Under the pieces are notes generated by a model. The model was given only the letters and a program-made list of their open reading frames with translations, did not search any database and was not told where the DNA came from. A program made the position numbers and the translations under genes. A DNA stretch of 64,000 nucleotides from Clostridia bacterium (GTDB lineage Bacteria; Bacillota; Clostridia; Peptostreptococcales; Acidaminobacteraceae), in NCBI GenBank assembly GCA_018399635.1, contig JAGYOH010000001.1:162298-226297 (forward strand). The letters run 5' to 3'. Shown here piece by piece: positions 17,886 to 26,831 of this stretch; the stretch's first letter is position 1, and each line of letters opens with the position of its first letter.

Positions 17886-18733
17886 AGCCCTTTGAAATGC
17901 ATCCCAACACGGATATCGCCTGGTGTCCGGGCTGTGGCGACTTCAGCATCCGAAAGGCCCTGATCCAGGCCCTGACCGAACTGGATCTCGATCCCACCCG
18001 GGTGGTCATGACCTCAGGCATCGGCCAGGCGGCAAAAATGCCCCAGTATGTCAACACCAACTTCTTCAACGGCCTCCACGGGCGGGGACTTCCCCTGGCC
18101 GTGGCCGTCAAGTCGGTCAACCCCTCGCTGACGGTGATTGCCGAAGGAGGCGACGGGGACATGTACGGTGAAGGAGGCAACCACTTCATCCACAACATCC
18201 GACGAAATCCTGACATCGCCCACTTCGTCCACAACAACATGATCTACGGCCTTACCCAGGGACAGGGGTCTCCCACGAGCCCGGTGGGCCAGAAGACCAC
18301 CGTCCAGGTGGAGGGGGTCATCAACGAGCCCTTCAATCCCCTGGCCGTAGCCATCTCCCTGGGGGCGACCTTTGTAGCCCGGGGGTTCTCCGGAGACATT
18401 CCCGCCCTGACCGTTCTCATGAAGGCGGCCATCACCCACAAGGGCTACGCCCTGCTGGATATCTTCCAGCCCTGTGTTTCCTTCAACAAGGTCAATACCT
18501 TCAAGTGGTACCAGGAAAACACCTATATTCTCCAGGAAAATCACGATTCCGGAGACCGGATGAAGGCCCTGGCCCTGGCCTTTGAAAAGGACCCCTACCC
18601 CCTGGGCATCCTCTATCAGGTAGAGAACCGGCCCACCTACGAGGAAAAGGCCCCGGTTTACCAGGCCGACAAAACCCCCTTGATTCATCGACAGCGCCGG
18701 CTCACGGCCGTGGAAGCCTTGATGACCCCTTGA
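17882..18733 (+). CDS. 2-oxoacid:ferredoxin oxidoreductase, beta (TPP-binding) subunit
   Basis: The 283-residue protein holds the thiamine diphosphate site: WCPGCGDFSIRKAL at the N terminus and GDGDMYGEGGNHFIHNIRRN with NNMIYGLTQGQGSPTS in the middle. It contains no ferredoxin-type CxxCxxC clusters beyond the CPGC region, so electrons leave to an external ferredoxin. The ATG overlaps the end of the alpha subunit gene, and a hairpin terminator follows 16 bp after the stop. Confidence 0.94.
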   Translation: MKPFEMHPNTDIAWCPGCGDFSIRKALIQALTELDLDPTRVVMTSGIGQAAKMPQYVNTNFFNGLHGRGLPLAVAVKSVNPSLTVIAEGGDGDMYGEGGNHFIHNIRRNPDIAHFVHNNMIYGLTQGQGSPTSPVGQKTTVQVEGVINEPFNPLAVAISLGATFVARGFSGDIPALTVLMKAAITHKGYALLDIFQPCVSFNKVNTFKWYQENTYILQENHDSGDRMKALALAFEKDPYPLGILYQVENRPTYEEKAPVYQADKTPLIHRQRRLTAVEALMTP

Positions 18734-18749
18734 TCCCAGCACAAACAAA

Positions 18750-18780
18750 GAACACGCCAGGCACTTCGGCGTGTTCTTTT
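18750..18780. terminator. Bidirectional terminator between convergent genes
   Basis: GAACACGCC (18750-18758) and GGCGTGTTC (18768-18776) form a perfect 9-bp stem. It is followed by TTTT on the plus strand and by TTTG on the minus strand, between the oxidoreductase and the aminotransferase. Confidence 0.85.
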
Positions 18781-18804
18781 GATGTCTTCCACCCGGCTGA
18801 CGCT

Positions 18805-19950
18805 TTAGTCCAGCATGGCCTTCATGAAACTGCCGACGCTGCTGCCCAGGGTCACGGGATAACCCACCCGGTGGAGGGAGCGCTCGATGGTGGCCAGGAC
18901 CGATACCAGATCGTGCATGTCGATGTTCCCCATGTGGCCCAGGCGGAACATTTTGCCGGCATAGGCCGCCAGGCCCCCCGCCACGATGATGCCTTCCTCC
19001 GCCAGGGTGCTTCTGAAGAGACCGTCGTCGATCCCCTCGGGATAGACCAGATTGGAAAGGGTCACGGCCCGGTGGCCGGGATCCGCCAGCACCTTGAAGC
19101 CCAGCCCCTCCAGGGCCTGCTGCATGGCCCTGGCCACCTTGAGGTGTCTTGCGTACCGGTTTTCAAGGCCCTCCTCCTTCATGATCCTCACGGATTCCTT
19201 CATGGCCCAGACCAGATTCACCGCCGGGGTGGCGAAGTACTTCGAAGGGTCCTGCATGATGGGCAGCCACTTCTCGAAGTCCACGTAGAACTCCGGAATC
19301 GTCCCGAGGGCTTCCCGCCGCTTCAGGGCCTTGGGCCCCGCCCACAGGAGGGCGATTCCCGGTGAAACCCCGAAGGCCTTCTGGGATCCCGTAAAGAGGA
19401 CGTCGATGCCCATGGCGTCCACCTTCTCCGGCTCCGCCCCCGTGGCGCAGACCCCGTCCACGATATAGACCGTCTCCTCGAACTGCTTCATCATCCGGCC
19501 GATGGCCTCGATGGGGGCCGCGACTCCCGTGGAGGTGTCCACATGGGTCACGGTCACGGCCTGGTAGGTCTTCTCCTTGAGCTTCTGCTCGATGGCGGCC
19601 ACCGGAACGATCTGTCCCCATTCGCTCTTTAAGACCTCCACCTCGAGGCCCTTGTTCTCGCAAAGGCCGACAAACCGGTCTCCGAAGTAGCCGTGGGACA
19701 CCACGAGGACCCGGTCTCCTCGTTTGGTGGTGTTGCTGATGGCCATTTCCATGGCCAGGGTGCCGGTTCCCGCCACCACGAAAACCTCACCCTGGGTTTC
19801 CCACAGGTCCTTGAGGTCGCCTATGAGCTCCCGGTAGTCCTTGACAAAGTCCGGATCCCCGAAGGCCACGGTCTCCCGTCCCATCTGGTCCTGGATACTC
19901 CTGACCACGGGGGTCGGTCCCGGTATCATCACTAATCGTTTGTTTTTCAT
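18805..19950 (-). CDS. Class V aminotransferase, alanine/serine-glyoxylate aminotransferase type
   Basis: The 381-residue protein starts with the family hallmark MIPGPTPV and has GTGTLAMEMAISN (cofactor phosphate contact), VDGVCATGAEP and the pyridoxal-phosphate lysine in FTGSQKAFGVSPGIALL. The family transaminates glyoxylate or related oxo-acids with alanine, serine or ureidoglycine. GGAGG precedes the ATG. It is the last gene of a gntR - UroD-like - aminotransferase operon, 57 bp after the UroD-like gene. No allantoin or serine-cycle gene is nearby, so the substrate pair is open. Confidence 0.92.
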   Translation of the reverse strand: MKNKRLVMIPGPTPVVRSIQDQMGRETVAFGDPDFVKDYRELIGDLKDLWETQGEVFVVAGTGTLAMEMAISNTTKRGDRVLVVSHGYFGDRFVGLCENKGLEVEVLKSEWGQIVPVAAIEQKLKEKTYQAVTVTHVDTSTGVAAPIEAIGRMMKQFEETVYIVDGVCATGAEPEKVDAMGIDVLFTGSQKAFGVSPGIALLWAGPKALKRREALGTIPEFYVDFEKWLPIMQDPSKYFATPAVNLVWAMKESVRIMKEEGLENRYARHLKVARAMQQALEGLGFKVLADPGHRAVTLSNLVYPEGIDDGLFRSTLAEEGIIVAGGLAAYAGKMFRLGHMGNIDMHDLVSVLATIERSLHRVGYPVTLGSSVGSFMKAMLD

Positions 19951-20007
19951 GTTCCGCCTCCATTATTCTTTCAATACCAAACTGCCGGTGGCTTGCCGAC
20001 TAATGCC

Positions 20008-21000
20008 TTATTTCTTCGTTGTCATGACGGTATCCCGAATCAGTTCGAGATAGCTTTCGGGGGTATTGGGATTCACCACGCAACCCGGTCCCAGGATGAC
20101 GCCGCGGTGGTTGTTTTGATTCCAGGCATCAAGAACGTGGGCTTTGATGGTTTCTTCGTTCCCTGAATCCACCATGACGTTGAGATGGCTCAAACCACCG
20201 ATCAGGGTCTTGTCCGTCATGGCCAGGGCTTCCGAAATGGTCGGTCCGTCATCCCGGTCATGCCAGTTGATGGCCTGGACCGGATAATCCGCGATTTCCT
20301 TGAACATGGTATTTGAACCGTGGAGATGGAGGACGTTGAACCAGGCGATCTTGTTCACAGCCCCGAGAATCTGTTCGTCATATCTTCGGACGAATCTTTC
20401 CTGTTCCTCCAGGGTCAGCTTGTCGTAGCAGGACATCTGGGTGGAATAGAAGACACCCTCGGCACCGCGTTTGATACTCTCAGTCATGTATCCGATGGTG
20501 GTATCGGCAATCACCTGCAGGGCCGCCTCGAGTTTCTCGGGATGCTCTCTCATATGCCTGATCAACTGGTCCTCTCCCGCCATCTTCATGGCATTGGTGA
20601 GGGGGCTGAAGGCCGTCTGAATCAATGGCACATCCTTGGGTTTTTCAAGCATGGTGAGTCTGAGCCCCTCAAGGGCGTGGAGATATTCTCCGTCAGTGCC
20701 GCTGTAGGGGGTCAGCCGCAGCCAGTCCTCCGGCTTCTTGATGGCCGGTTCGGCGGCGATGGCGGCGGTGTCGAAGCCCGGGAAGAATTTGAGTTTTACG
20801 CCCCAGTCAATGGTTGAAATCATGCCGTAGGGTGTGAACTTGATGAAATCCAGTTGGAACTTTTTCTGATATGCCAGGGACAATTCCGCCAGCTTTCTGG
20901 GGTGCTGGTCCAGATTCGGGAAATGACGCCACAAACTGAAGGGTAAGCGGTCCGTCTCCTTTTTCTGGAGTGCTGCTTGAATCCTTTCTCTGCTGTTCAT
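20008..21000 (-). CDS. Uroporphyrinogen decarboxylase-family protein (probable corrinoid/C1 methyltransferase type)
   Basis: The 330-residue protein belongs to the URO-D superfamily but not to heme-pathway HemE: it keeps NSRERIQAALQKKETDRLPF at the start. It has the zinc-type motif seen in MtaA/CmuA-like methyltransferases (LHLHGSN near residue 225 and GPGCVVNPNTP near 305). Such proteins move methyl groups between a substrate or corrinoid protein and a thiol. No corrinoid protein is encoded in the window. RBS GGAGG precedes the ATG. It sits between a GntR regulator and a class V aminotransferase on one transcript. Confidence 0.85.
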   Translation of the reverse strand: MNSRERIQAALQKKETDRLPFSLWRHFPNLDQHPRKLAELSLAYQKKFQLDFIKFTPYGMISTIDWGVKLKFFPGFDTAAIAAEPAIKKPEDWLRLTPYSGTDGEYLHALEGLRLTMLEKPKDVPLIQTAFSPLTNAMKMAGEDQLIRHMREHPEKLEAALQVIADTTIGYMTESIKRGAEGVFYSTQMSCYDKLTLEEQERFVRRYDEQILGAVNKIAWFNVLHLHGSNTMFKEIADYPVQAINWHDRDDGPTISEALAMTDKTLIGGLSHLNVMVDSGNEETIKAHVLDAWNQNNHRGVILGPGCVVNPNTPESYLELIRDTVMTTKK

Positions 21001-21112
21001 CGTGTTTCCTCCTCTTCCTATTGTTTTTTCTCATGGCTGCCTTACTATTTCAATGCCCTCGCCTTGGAGCCGGGAGAACAGAAAAATCCAGTATGATGAC
21101 TTTAAAAACCGA

Positions 21113-21793
21113 CTATTCCGATAAAATGACATGTTCCTTGTCGACTTCGATTTCGTAGGTCACTTCCAGCTTGTCGATGTCCTTCTTCTGCAGGGCTTCG
21201 ATGATCAGTTCATGACCGATGATGCTTTTTTTCATCTGGGACTCCTTGAAGAACCAGCGGTCGAAGGTGCAGTAGATCTGGTAGTTCAGATTGGTGAGAA
21301 TCTTGTTGGTCCACTTGCACTTCTTTCCAGTCATGTCCAGGAGCTGCTTGTGAAACTCCATTTCCTTGTCAATGAATCTCATGGCCTTGTGGTCCGACCC
21401 GGATTCCGCTGCAATCTGCTTCAATTCACTGTTGAGGGCCATGAGCCGTTGGATTTCCCTCTCTCCGTAACGGCCCAGGGTGATGAGGCATTCCATCAGA
21501 TTGTATTCCAACAGGGACCTCAGCCGGCTGATTTCTATGTAATCCGCCTCGTCGTATTCCGCCACGAACCAGCCCTTGTAGGAGATGGCCGAGACAATGC
21601 CCTGTTCCTGCAATTCCTTCAGGGCTTCCCTGATCGGCGCCCGGCTGATATTCAAACTCTCAGAGTATTTTCGTTCACTGATCCGGCTTCCCGGCAGCAG
21701 ATTTTTTTCAACAAATATTTCTTCTTTCAGATGCCTGACCACAAAATCCTTCAGATTGCCGGTACGCACCTGTTTCAATTCACTTGATCCCAA
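21113..21793 (-). CDS. GntR-family regulator, FadR/FCD subfamily
   Basis: The start is taken as TTG at 21793, 226 aa, because GGGAGG sits 7 nt upstream. The longer frame to 21853 would run through the operator and -10. The N-terminal winged helix contains ISERKYSESLNISRAPIREALKELQEQGIV, and the C-terminal all-helical FCD domain has the usual acidic and histidine metal-site pattern. It probably represses its own operon with the UroD-like and aminotransferase genes; the ligand is unknown. Confidence 0.9.
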   Translation of the reverse strand: MGSSELKQVRTGNLKDFVVRHLKEEIFVEKNLLPGSRISERKYSESLNISRAPIREALKELQEQGIVSAISYKGWFVAEYDEADYIEISRLRSLLEYNLMECLITLGRYGEREIQRLMALNSELKQIAAESGSDHKAMRFIDKEMEFHKQLLDMTGKKCKWTNKILTNLNYQIYCTFDRWFFKESQMKKSIIGHELIIEALQKKDIDKLEVTYEIEVDKEHVILSE

Positions 21794-21817
21794 AAGAATC
21801 CCTCCCTCGCACCATTC

Positions 21818-21841
21818 AGTCGACTGGTCGACCGGTTGACT
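21818..21841. promoter_or_regulatory. Palindromic GntR operator
   Basis: This 24-nt sequence, centred on GGTCGACC, matches its reverse complement at 20 of 24 positions. It begins 2 nt after the -10 on the minus strand and ends 24 nt before the gntR start. FadR-type GntR sites are of the GGT-N-ACC kind, so autorepression is likely. Confidence 0.75.
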
Positions 21842-21843
21842 AA

Positions 21844-21872
21844 AGTATAGCACCCTCCGATTGCAAAGTCAA
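21844..21872 (-). promoter_or_regulatory. Promoter of the gntR operon
   Basis: On the minus strand TTGACT (21867-21872) and TATACT (21844-21849) are 17 nt apart. Confidence 0.8.
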
Positions 21873-21926
21873 TTCTTCAGAGGCTCTTTTCTCCTTCTCT
21901 GACTGATCTTTTGCCCTCCCACCTGG

Positions 21927-21961
21927 AAGAACTCCCCCGGACCGGTTCCGGGGGAGTTCTT
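21927..21961. terminator. Hairpin terminator downstream of gatB
   Basis: A perfect 15-bp stem (21927-21941 with 21947-21961) has the loop CCGGT. It has no long T run on either strand beyond the TTCTT end of the stem, but its position 37 bp after gatB and before gntR makes it the operon end. Confidence 0.7.
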
Positions 21962-21997
21962 CATCATTCTTGCCATTCCAGCCCGGAAGACCAGGCC

Positions 21998-23428
21998 TCA
22001 AGAGCCCAGCTTGTCCTCAAGGACCTGTTTCACGATGCCGGGGTTTCCCTTGCCCTTCGAGGCCTTCATGCATCGGCCCATCAAAAAACCGAAGGACTGG
22101 GTTCTGCCGGCCCTGTAGTCCGCCACCGCCTGGGGATTTTCCTCAAGGACCCCCTGGATGATCCCCTCCAGGGCATCCGCCGAGCTGATCTGTTTGAGGC
22201 CCATTTCTTCAATGATGGCCGCCGTCTCGTCCTCCCGGGTGAGGAGGACCTCGAAAACCTCCTTGGCCGCCGTCCGGCTGATGGTCCCCTTCCTGACTTC
22301 AAGGACGAGATCGGCTAGTTGTCGGGGACTCAGAGGAATCCTGGCTTCATGCTTCATCACCCTCAGAACCTCGGTGATGATCCAGTTGGCGGATTCCCTG
22401 GCTTCCCCGGATTCCACCACCGTGGCTTCAAAGAATTCGGCGATTTCCTTTTCTTCGATGAGAATATCCACCTCGGCCTCCTTGAGACCGTAGGTGGTCA
22501 TCATCCGCTGCTTTTTCTCATCGGGAAGTTCCGGGAGGGTGGCCCTGATGCTTTCCACCCACTCTCCGTCGATCTTCACCGGGGGCAGGTCCGGTTCGGG
22601 AAAATACCGGTAATCGTGGGCATCCTCCTTGGACCGCATGGACAGGGTCCGTCCCTTGGCCTGGTCCCACCGTCGGGTCTCCTGGACCACCTTGTGACCC
22701 TCCCCGTAGGTGTAGAGCTGGAGCTGCCGGCTCTCTTCCTTCTTCACCGCCTTGAAGACCTCCTTCATGGAGTTCATGTTCTTGATTTCCACCTTGGTGT
22801 TGAGACCCTGGAATCCGACCTCTCTGAGTGAAATATTGACATCCGCCCGCATGGAACCCTGCTCCATGCGGCAGTCGGAGATTCCGGAATAGACCAGGAT
22901 GGCCCTGAGTTTTTTCAGAAAGGCCACCGCCTCCGCAGCGCTGCGAATATCCGGTTCAGTGACGATTTCGATGAGGGGGACGCCACCCCGGTTGTAATCC
23001 ACCAGGGTATAGGCCTCATCCTCGAGATGGATCAACTTGCCCGCATCCTCCTCGATGTGGATCCTGGTGAGATTCACCCGGGTCTTTTTCCCCTCTGCCA
23101 GGACATCGACAAAGCCTCCGGTACAGACAGGCAGATCGAACTGGGAAATCTGATAGGCCTTGGGCAGATCCGGATAAAAGTAATTTTTGCGGTCCATCTT
23201 GTTGATCAGATTGATCTCGCATCCCAGGGCGTTGCCCGCCTTGACGGCCAGATTCACCACCTCCTGGTTGAGGACGGGCATCACGCCGGGCAGGCCGAGG
23301 CAGACGGGGCAGGTGTTGACGTTGGGCGCCTCGCCAAAGGCGGTGGCACAGGAACAGAATATTTTTGACCGGGTGTTGAGCTCCACATGGATCTCCAGAC
23401 CGATGACGGTTTCATAGGTCGCCATCAT
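21998..23428 (-). CDS. gatB: Asp-tRNA(Asn)/Glu-tRNA(Gln) amidotransferase subunit B
   Basis: The 476-residue protein has the GatB signatures VIGLEIHVELNTRSKIFCSC, CPVCLGLPGVMPVLN, NKMDRKNYFYPDLPK and EEDAGK, plus a C-terminal YqeY-like tail. GatB binds the misacylated tRNA and activates it for amidation. The ATG region overlaps the gatA stop (TGATG); AAGGAGGTGAA precedes two consecutive ATGs, and the second (23425) has the better spacing. It is the last gene of aspS-gatCAB. Confidence 0.97.
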   Translation of the reverse strand: MMATYETVIGLEIHVELNTRSKIFCSCATAFGEAPNVNTCPVCLGLPGVMPVLNQEVVNLAVKAGNALGCEINLINKMDRKNYFYPDLPKAYQISQFDLPVCTGGFVDVLAEGKKTRVNLTRIHIEEDAGKLIHLEDEAYTLVDYNRGGVPLIEIVTEPDIRSAAEAVAFLKKLRAILVYSGISDCRMEQGSMRADVNISLREVGFQGLNTKVEIKNMNSMKEVFKAVKKEESRQLQLYTYGEGHKVVQETRRWDQAKGRTLSMRSKEDAHDYRYFPEPDLPPVKIDGEWVESIRATLPELPDEKKQRMMTTYGLKEAEVDILIEEKEIAEFFEATVVESGEARESANWIITEVLRVMKHEARIPLSPRQLADLVLEVRKGTISRTAAKEVFEVLLTREDETAAIIEEMGLKQISSADALEGIIQGVLEENPQAVADYRAGRTQSFGFLMGRCMKASKGKGNPGIVKQVLEDKLGS

Positions 23429-24897
23429 TTCACCTCCTTGAGTTCGGGCACCAGATTCAGGCCGAGATCCTGTTCAAGGGCGTAGGCGATCCGGAAGAGC
23501 TTGGTCTCCTCGAAATGGTCCCCCATGAACTGGATGCCGACGGGCAGTCCCCCTTCACTGAATCCCGCCGGCAGTGAAATGGCCGGAATCCCGGCAATAT
23601 TCACATTGACGGTGAAAAGGTCCGCCAGATACATGGCCAGGGGATCCTGGGTCTTTTCTCCCAGCTTGAAGGGCAGGACGGGCACGGTGGGGGATACGAC
23701 AGCGTCATAAACCTCAAAGGCCTCCTTGAAAAGCCGCCTCACTTTTTGCCGGAAGAGCATGGCTTTTTTATAATAGGCATCGTAATATCCCGAGGAAAGC
23801 ACGTAGGTGCCCAGCATGATCCGTCGTTTCACCTCCTGACCGAAGGCCTCGGTCCGGGACTTGACCACCATCTCTTCAAAGCCGTCGTAATCCCGGGTCC
23901 TGTAGCCGAAGCGCACCCCGTCATACCGACCGAGGTTCGAACTGGCCTCCGCTGATGAAATCATGTAGTAGGCGCTCAACCCGCTCTCCGTGATGGGCAG
24001 GCTGAATTCCTCCACCTCGGCCCCGAGGGCCTCCAGCCGCTTCACGGCCCTGAGGACCGTTTTCTTCACCTCAGGGTCCACCCCTTGGGCGAAGAATTCC
24101 CTGGGGACTCCGATTCGAATGCCCTTGACACCGGATAGCATGGAAGCAGTGTAACCTCCTCTGACCCTGCCCTCCACCGAGGTGGCGTCCTTGGGATCAA
24201 AGCCCTCGATGCCCTCCAGGGCAATGGCGGCATCCTCGACGGTCCTGGCAAAGGGACCGACCTGATCCAGAGAGGAGCCGAAGGCGATGAGGCCGTACCG
24301 GGACACTGCACCGTAGGTAGGCTTGACTCCTACCAGACCGCAGAAGGAAGCCGGCATCCGGATGGAGCCTCCGGTGTCGGAGCCCAGGGCGTAGGGGGCG
24401 AAGCCCGCCGCCACCGCCGCCGCCGGACCCCCGGAAGACCCGCCTGAAACCCGGGTCATGTCCCAGGGATTTTTCACTGGATAAAAGGCTGAATTCTCAT
24501 TCGACGATCCCATGGCAAATTCATCCATGTTGGCTTTGCCCAGAATCACAGCCCCCCTTTCCCTCAGCCGGCCCACCACCGTGGCGTCATAGGGGGGGAC
24601 GAAGTCCTCCAGCATCCTTGAAGCACAGGTGGTCTTGAGCCCCCTGGTGCACAGGTTGTCCTTGACCGCCAGGGGCACTCCGGTGAGAAGACCCGGGGCC
24701 TCTCCCCCCTGGATCTTCTCATCGATTCCGCGACTCATGGCAATCGCCCCGGCTTCATCGAGGCTGAGAAAGGCCCCGATACCCTGATCAAAGGCCTTGA
24801 TTCTTGCCAGATAGGCCCTGGTGACTTCCTCAGCCTTGAAATCCTTGTTTTCAAGACCGGTATGGATGGCCTTGATGGTCATTTTTGCTATATCCAT
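23425..24897 (-). CDS. gatA: Asp-tRNA(Asn)/Glu-tRNA(Gln) amidotransferase subunit A
   Basis: This 490-residue amidase-signature protein supplies ammonia from glutamine to GatB. The Ser-cisSer-Lys triad is visible: PLAVKDN (Lys, ~78), GSSGGPAAAVAAG (cis-Ser) and GSDTGGSIRMPASFCG (nucleophile Ser). The length and the C-terminal LPVGIQFMG are standard. It lies 9 bp after gatC and overlaps gatB. Confidence 0.97.
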   Translation of the reverse strand: MDIAKMTIKAIHTGLENKDFKAEEVTRAYLARIKAFDQGIGAFLSLDEAGAIAMSRGIDEKIQGGEAPGLLTGVPLAVKDNLCTRGLKTTCASRMLEDFVPPYDATVVGRLRERGAVILGKANMDEFAMGSSNENSAFYPVKNPWDMTRVSGGSSGGPAAAVAAGFAPYALGSDTGGSIRMPASFCGLVGVKPTYGAVSRYGLIAFGSSLDQVGPFARTVEDAAIALEGIEGFDPKDATSVEGRVRGGYTASMLSGVKGIRIGVPREFFAQGVDPEVKKTVLRAVKRLEALGAEVEEFSLPITESGLSAYYMISSAEASSNLGRYDGVRFGYRTRDYDGFEEMVVKSRTEAFGQEVKRRIMLGTYVLSSGYYDAYYKKAMLFRQKVRRLFKEAFEVYDAVVSPTVPVLPFKLGEKTQDPLAMYLADLFTVNVNIAGIPAISLPAGFSEGGLPVGIQFMGDHFEETKLFRIAYALEQDLGLNLVPELKEVK

Positions 24898-24906
24898 GTT
24901 CTCCTC

Positions 24907-25191
24907 CTAATCCACAACTCTTGGGATTTTCACAGCCGTCCCGGCCATGGACCGCGTATTCCTGTAGAGCTCCTCGAAGTGCTCGAAGGGGATCACCTGA
25001 TCCTCCCTGAGTCTCATCCCCTCCTCCTCGAAGGGATAGAGGTCGATACCCTCGAGATCCTCCTGACTGAGGTTGTCAAAATGCGCCAGAATGTCACTGA
25101 ACTCCCCGGCCATCTTGAGGGCCTCCTCCTCAGTGAAGCTGAGGTGGGCCAACCTGGCGATATAGGCTACTTCTTCCTTGGTCACTTTCAT
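24907..25191 (-). CDS. gatC: Asp-tRNA(Asn)/Glu-tRNA(Gln) amidotransferase subunit C
   Basis: The start is ATG at 25191, 94 aa, 8 nt after AAAGGAGG; a TTG two codons earlier is too close to that site. GatC is the small linker that wraps around GatA and GatB. Typical elements are VAYIARLAHLSFTEEE, the ILAHFDNLSQEDLEGI segment and the C-terminal VKIPRVVD. It lies between the AspRS gene and gatA. Confidence 0.95.
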   Translation of the reverse strand: MKVTKEEVAYIARLAHLSFTEEEALKMAGEFSDILAHFDNLSQEDLEGIDLYPFEEEGMRLREDQVIPFEHFEELYRNTRSMAGTAVKIPRVVD

Positions 25192-25209
25192 GGTCAAATC
25201 CTCCTTTGA

Positions 25210-26508
25210 TTAAGGTTTCAGCCGGTTCAGATCCCGGGGAACCAGGGTCGCCTGCCGGATGTTGTCCAGTCCCAGGAACATCATGGTGATCCGCTCGAGA
25301 CCGATGGCCAGGCCGCCGTGGGGCGGCATGCCGTACTTGAAGGACTCCAGGTAGAAATCGAAGTCCTCGGGTCTTCCTCCCGACTTCAGAATACTGGCGG
25401 TGAGCTGGTCGTAATCGTGGATCCGCTGCCCGCCGGTGGTGATTTCAAGACCCTTGAAAATCAGGTCGAAGGACCGGGTCATCCCCTCAAGATTCTCGTC
25501 GGGCATGGTATAGAGGGGACGCTTTGAAGCCGGGTACTTGGTCAGAAACACGAAATCCGAATCGTATTCTTTCTTGACGTGGCCGGCAAGAAGCTTCTCT
25601 CCCTCGGCATCGATATTGCCCACCGGAGATTTCTTGTCGAAAAGCTCGAGGAGGATTTCCTGGGCCCGGGAAAGGGGGATTCTGGGAATCCTTCCCACCT
25701 CGGGCAGGGTGACCCCCAGAATCTCCAGGGCCTCTCCGGCCGCTGTTTTCAGATGTTGGATCATGGCCCGGATCAGTCCTTCCTCCAGGTCCATGAGGTC
25801 CTCTTCATTTTCGATGAAGCCCATCTCCAGATCCAGACTGATGTATTCATTGAGGTGGCGCCAGGTGCTGTGGGGCTCCGCCCGATAGGCGGCTCCGATT
25901 TCAAAGACCCGTTCGAAGCCGGCCCCCACCATCATCTGTTTGTAAAACTGGGGGCTCTGGGCCATGAAGGTCCGGGTCCCGAAATAGTCCAGCATGAAGA
26001 CATCAGAGCCTCCCTCGGTTTCGATGCCGATGATCTTGGGGGTGTGGATCTCCGTAAAGCCCTCCCCGGTCAAAAAATCCCTGAAAACCTGGGTGATTTC
26101 CTGCTGGACCTTGAATATGGCCCGCTGGTCCATTCTCCTCAGAGAGATGGTCCGGTGATCCAGCTGTTTTTCCAGAGAAGCGTCAATCTGCCTGCCGTTG
26201 ATGGCAAAGGGCAGCAGCTCATACTTGGCCTCTCCCAGGATGCTGATTTCCTGAATCAGCAGTTCGAATCCCATGGGGGCCCTGGGGTTGGCCTGAAGCA
26301 CCCCGGTGACGGCCACCGATGCCTCCAGCCTGAGACCCCCGAGAATCTCTTCATTCTCCAGAATCATCTGAAGTAGGCCGGACCGGTCTCTCAGGGTCAC
26401 AAAGGCGAATTCCTTGAATTTTTTGAGATTGTGGATCCAGCCCCTCAAACTCACCGGCTGATCCATCTGTGGCCTCAAATCCTTGATCAGTGTTCTTTCC
26501 ATTGTCAT
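25210..26508 (-). CDS. aspS: Aspartyl-tRNA synthetase, archaeal/non-discriminating type
   Basis: The protein is about 432 aa. GGGGAGG is followed by two in-frame ATGs, 26508 and 26502, and either could be used. It has the OB-fold anticodon domain first (VSLRGWIHNLKKF) and a class II core with GGSDVFMLDYFGTRTFMAQSPQFYKQ, FEIGAAYRAE, RHLNEYISLDLEMGF and a C-terminal GLERITMMFLGLDNIRQATL. The short form without the bacterial GAD insertion is the archaeal-like type. Grouped with gatCAB, it should charge both tRNA-Asp and tRNA-Asn with Asp. It is led by a T-box whose specifier reads AAC (Asn). Confidence 0.92.
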   Translation of the reverse strand: MTMERTLIKDLRPQMDQPVSLRGWIHNLKKFKEFAFVTLRDRSGLLQMILENEEILGGLRLEASVAVTGVLQANPRAPMGFELLIQEISILGEAKYELLPFAINGRQIDASLEKQLDHRTISLRRMDQRAIFKVQQEITQVFRDFLTGEGFTEIHTPKIIGIETEGGSDVFMLDYFGTRTFMAQSPQFYKQMMVGAGFERVFEIGAAYRAEPHSTWRHLNEYISLDLEMGFIENEEDLMDLEEGLIRAMIQHLKTAAGEALEILGVTLPEVGRIPRIPLSRAQEILLELFDKKSPVGNIDAEGEKLLAGHVKKEYDSDFVFLTKYPASKRPLYTMPDENLEGMTRSFDLIFKGLEITTGGQRIHDYDQLTASILKSGGRPEDFDFYLESFKYGMPPHGGLAIGLERITMMFLGLDNIRQATLVPRDLNRLKP

Positions 26509-26539
26509 TGTTCCTCCCCTTGACTGAAATTTTTCCATT

Positions 26540-26578
26540 AAAAAACCCCCGCACTTAAAAATCAGATTTTTAAGGACG
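26540..26578 (-). terminator. T-box terminator hairpin
   Basis: On the minus strand CTTAAAAAT and ATTTTTAAG pair around a CTG loop, extended by CG/CG with one mismatch. The stem is followed by GGGG and TTTTTT. It is the regulated terminator of the leader. Confidence 0.85.
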
Positions 26579-26825
26579 AAGGTCGGTTTCGCGGTGCCAC
26601 CTTAATTAGCATAGGCTCTCTTTGCTCAGGTACGGATTGTCATCGATACCCTACTGCTGTAACGTGCAGATGACGTCCAAGTCTACTCTCAAAAAAACTG
26701 ATTTCGGTTGGAAACTCGGGGATGTTCTTCAAATAACCTGTCATGGCCGAACTCCCACCCTCATCGGCTCGCTAATCATCTCGTGTTATTCTACTCTTCC
26801 CGTCATTGTTTTTAATCCTATATTT
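26540..26825 (-). ncRNA. T-box riboswitch, probable tRNA-Asn specificity
   Basis: The minus-strand leader shows the conserved T-box AAGGTGGCACCGCG (26590-26603), which pairs with the tRNA acceptor end in the antiterminator. Upstream it has a Stem I with an AGCGAGCC-like distal part and a loop reading GAAGAACATC. The likely specifier codon is AAC (26724-26726) followed by A; GAA overlaps it by two bases. Uncharged tRNA-Asn would stabilise the antiterminator and switch on aspS-gatCAB, which makes Asn-tRNA by the indirect route. The specifier was placed by eye, without a covariance model. Confidence 0.88.
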
Positions 26826-26831
26826 TGAGTC

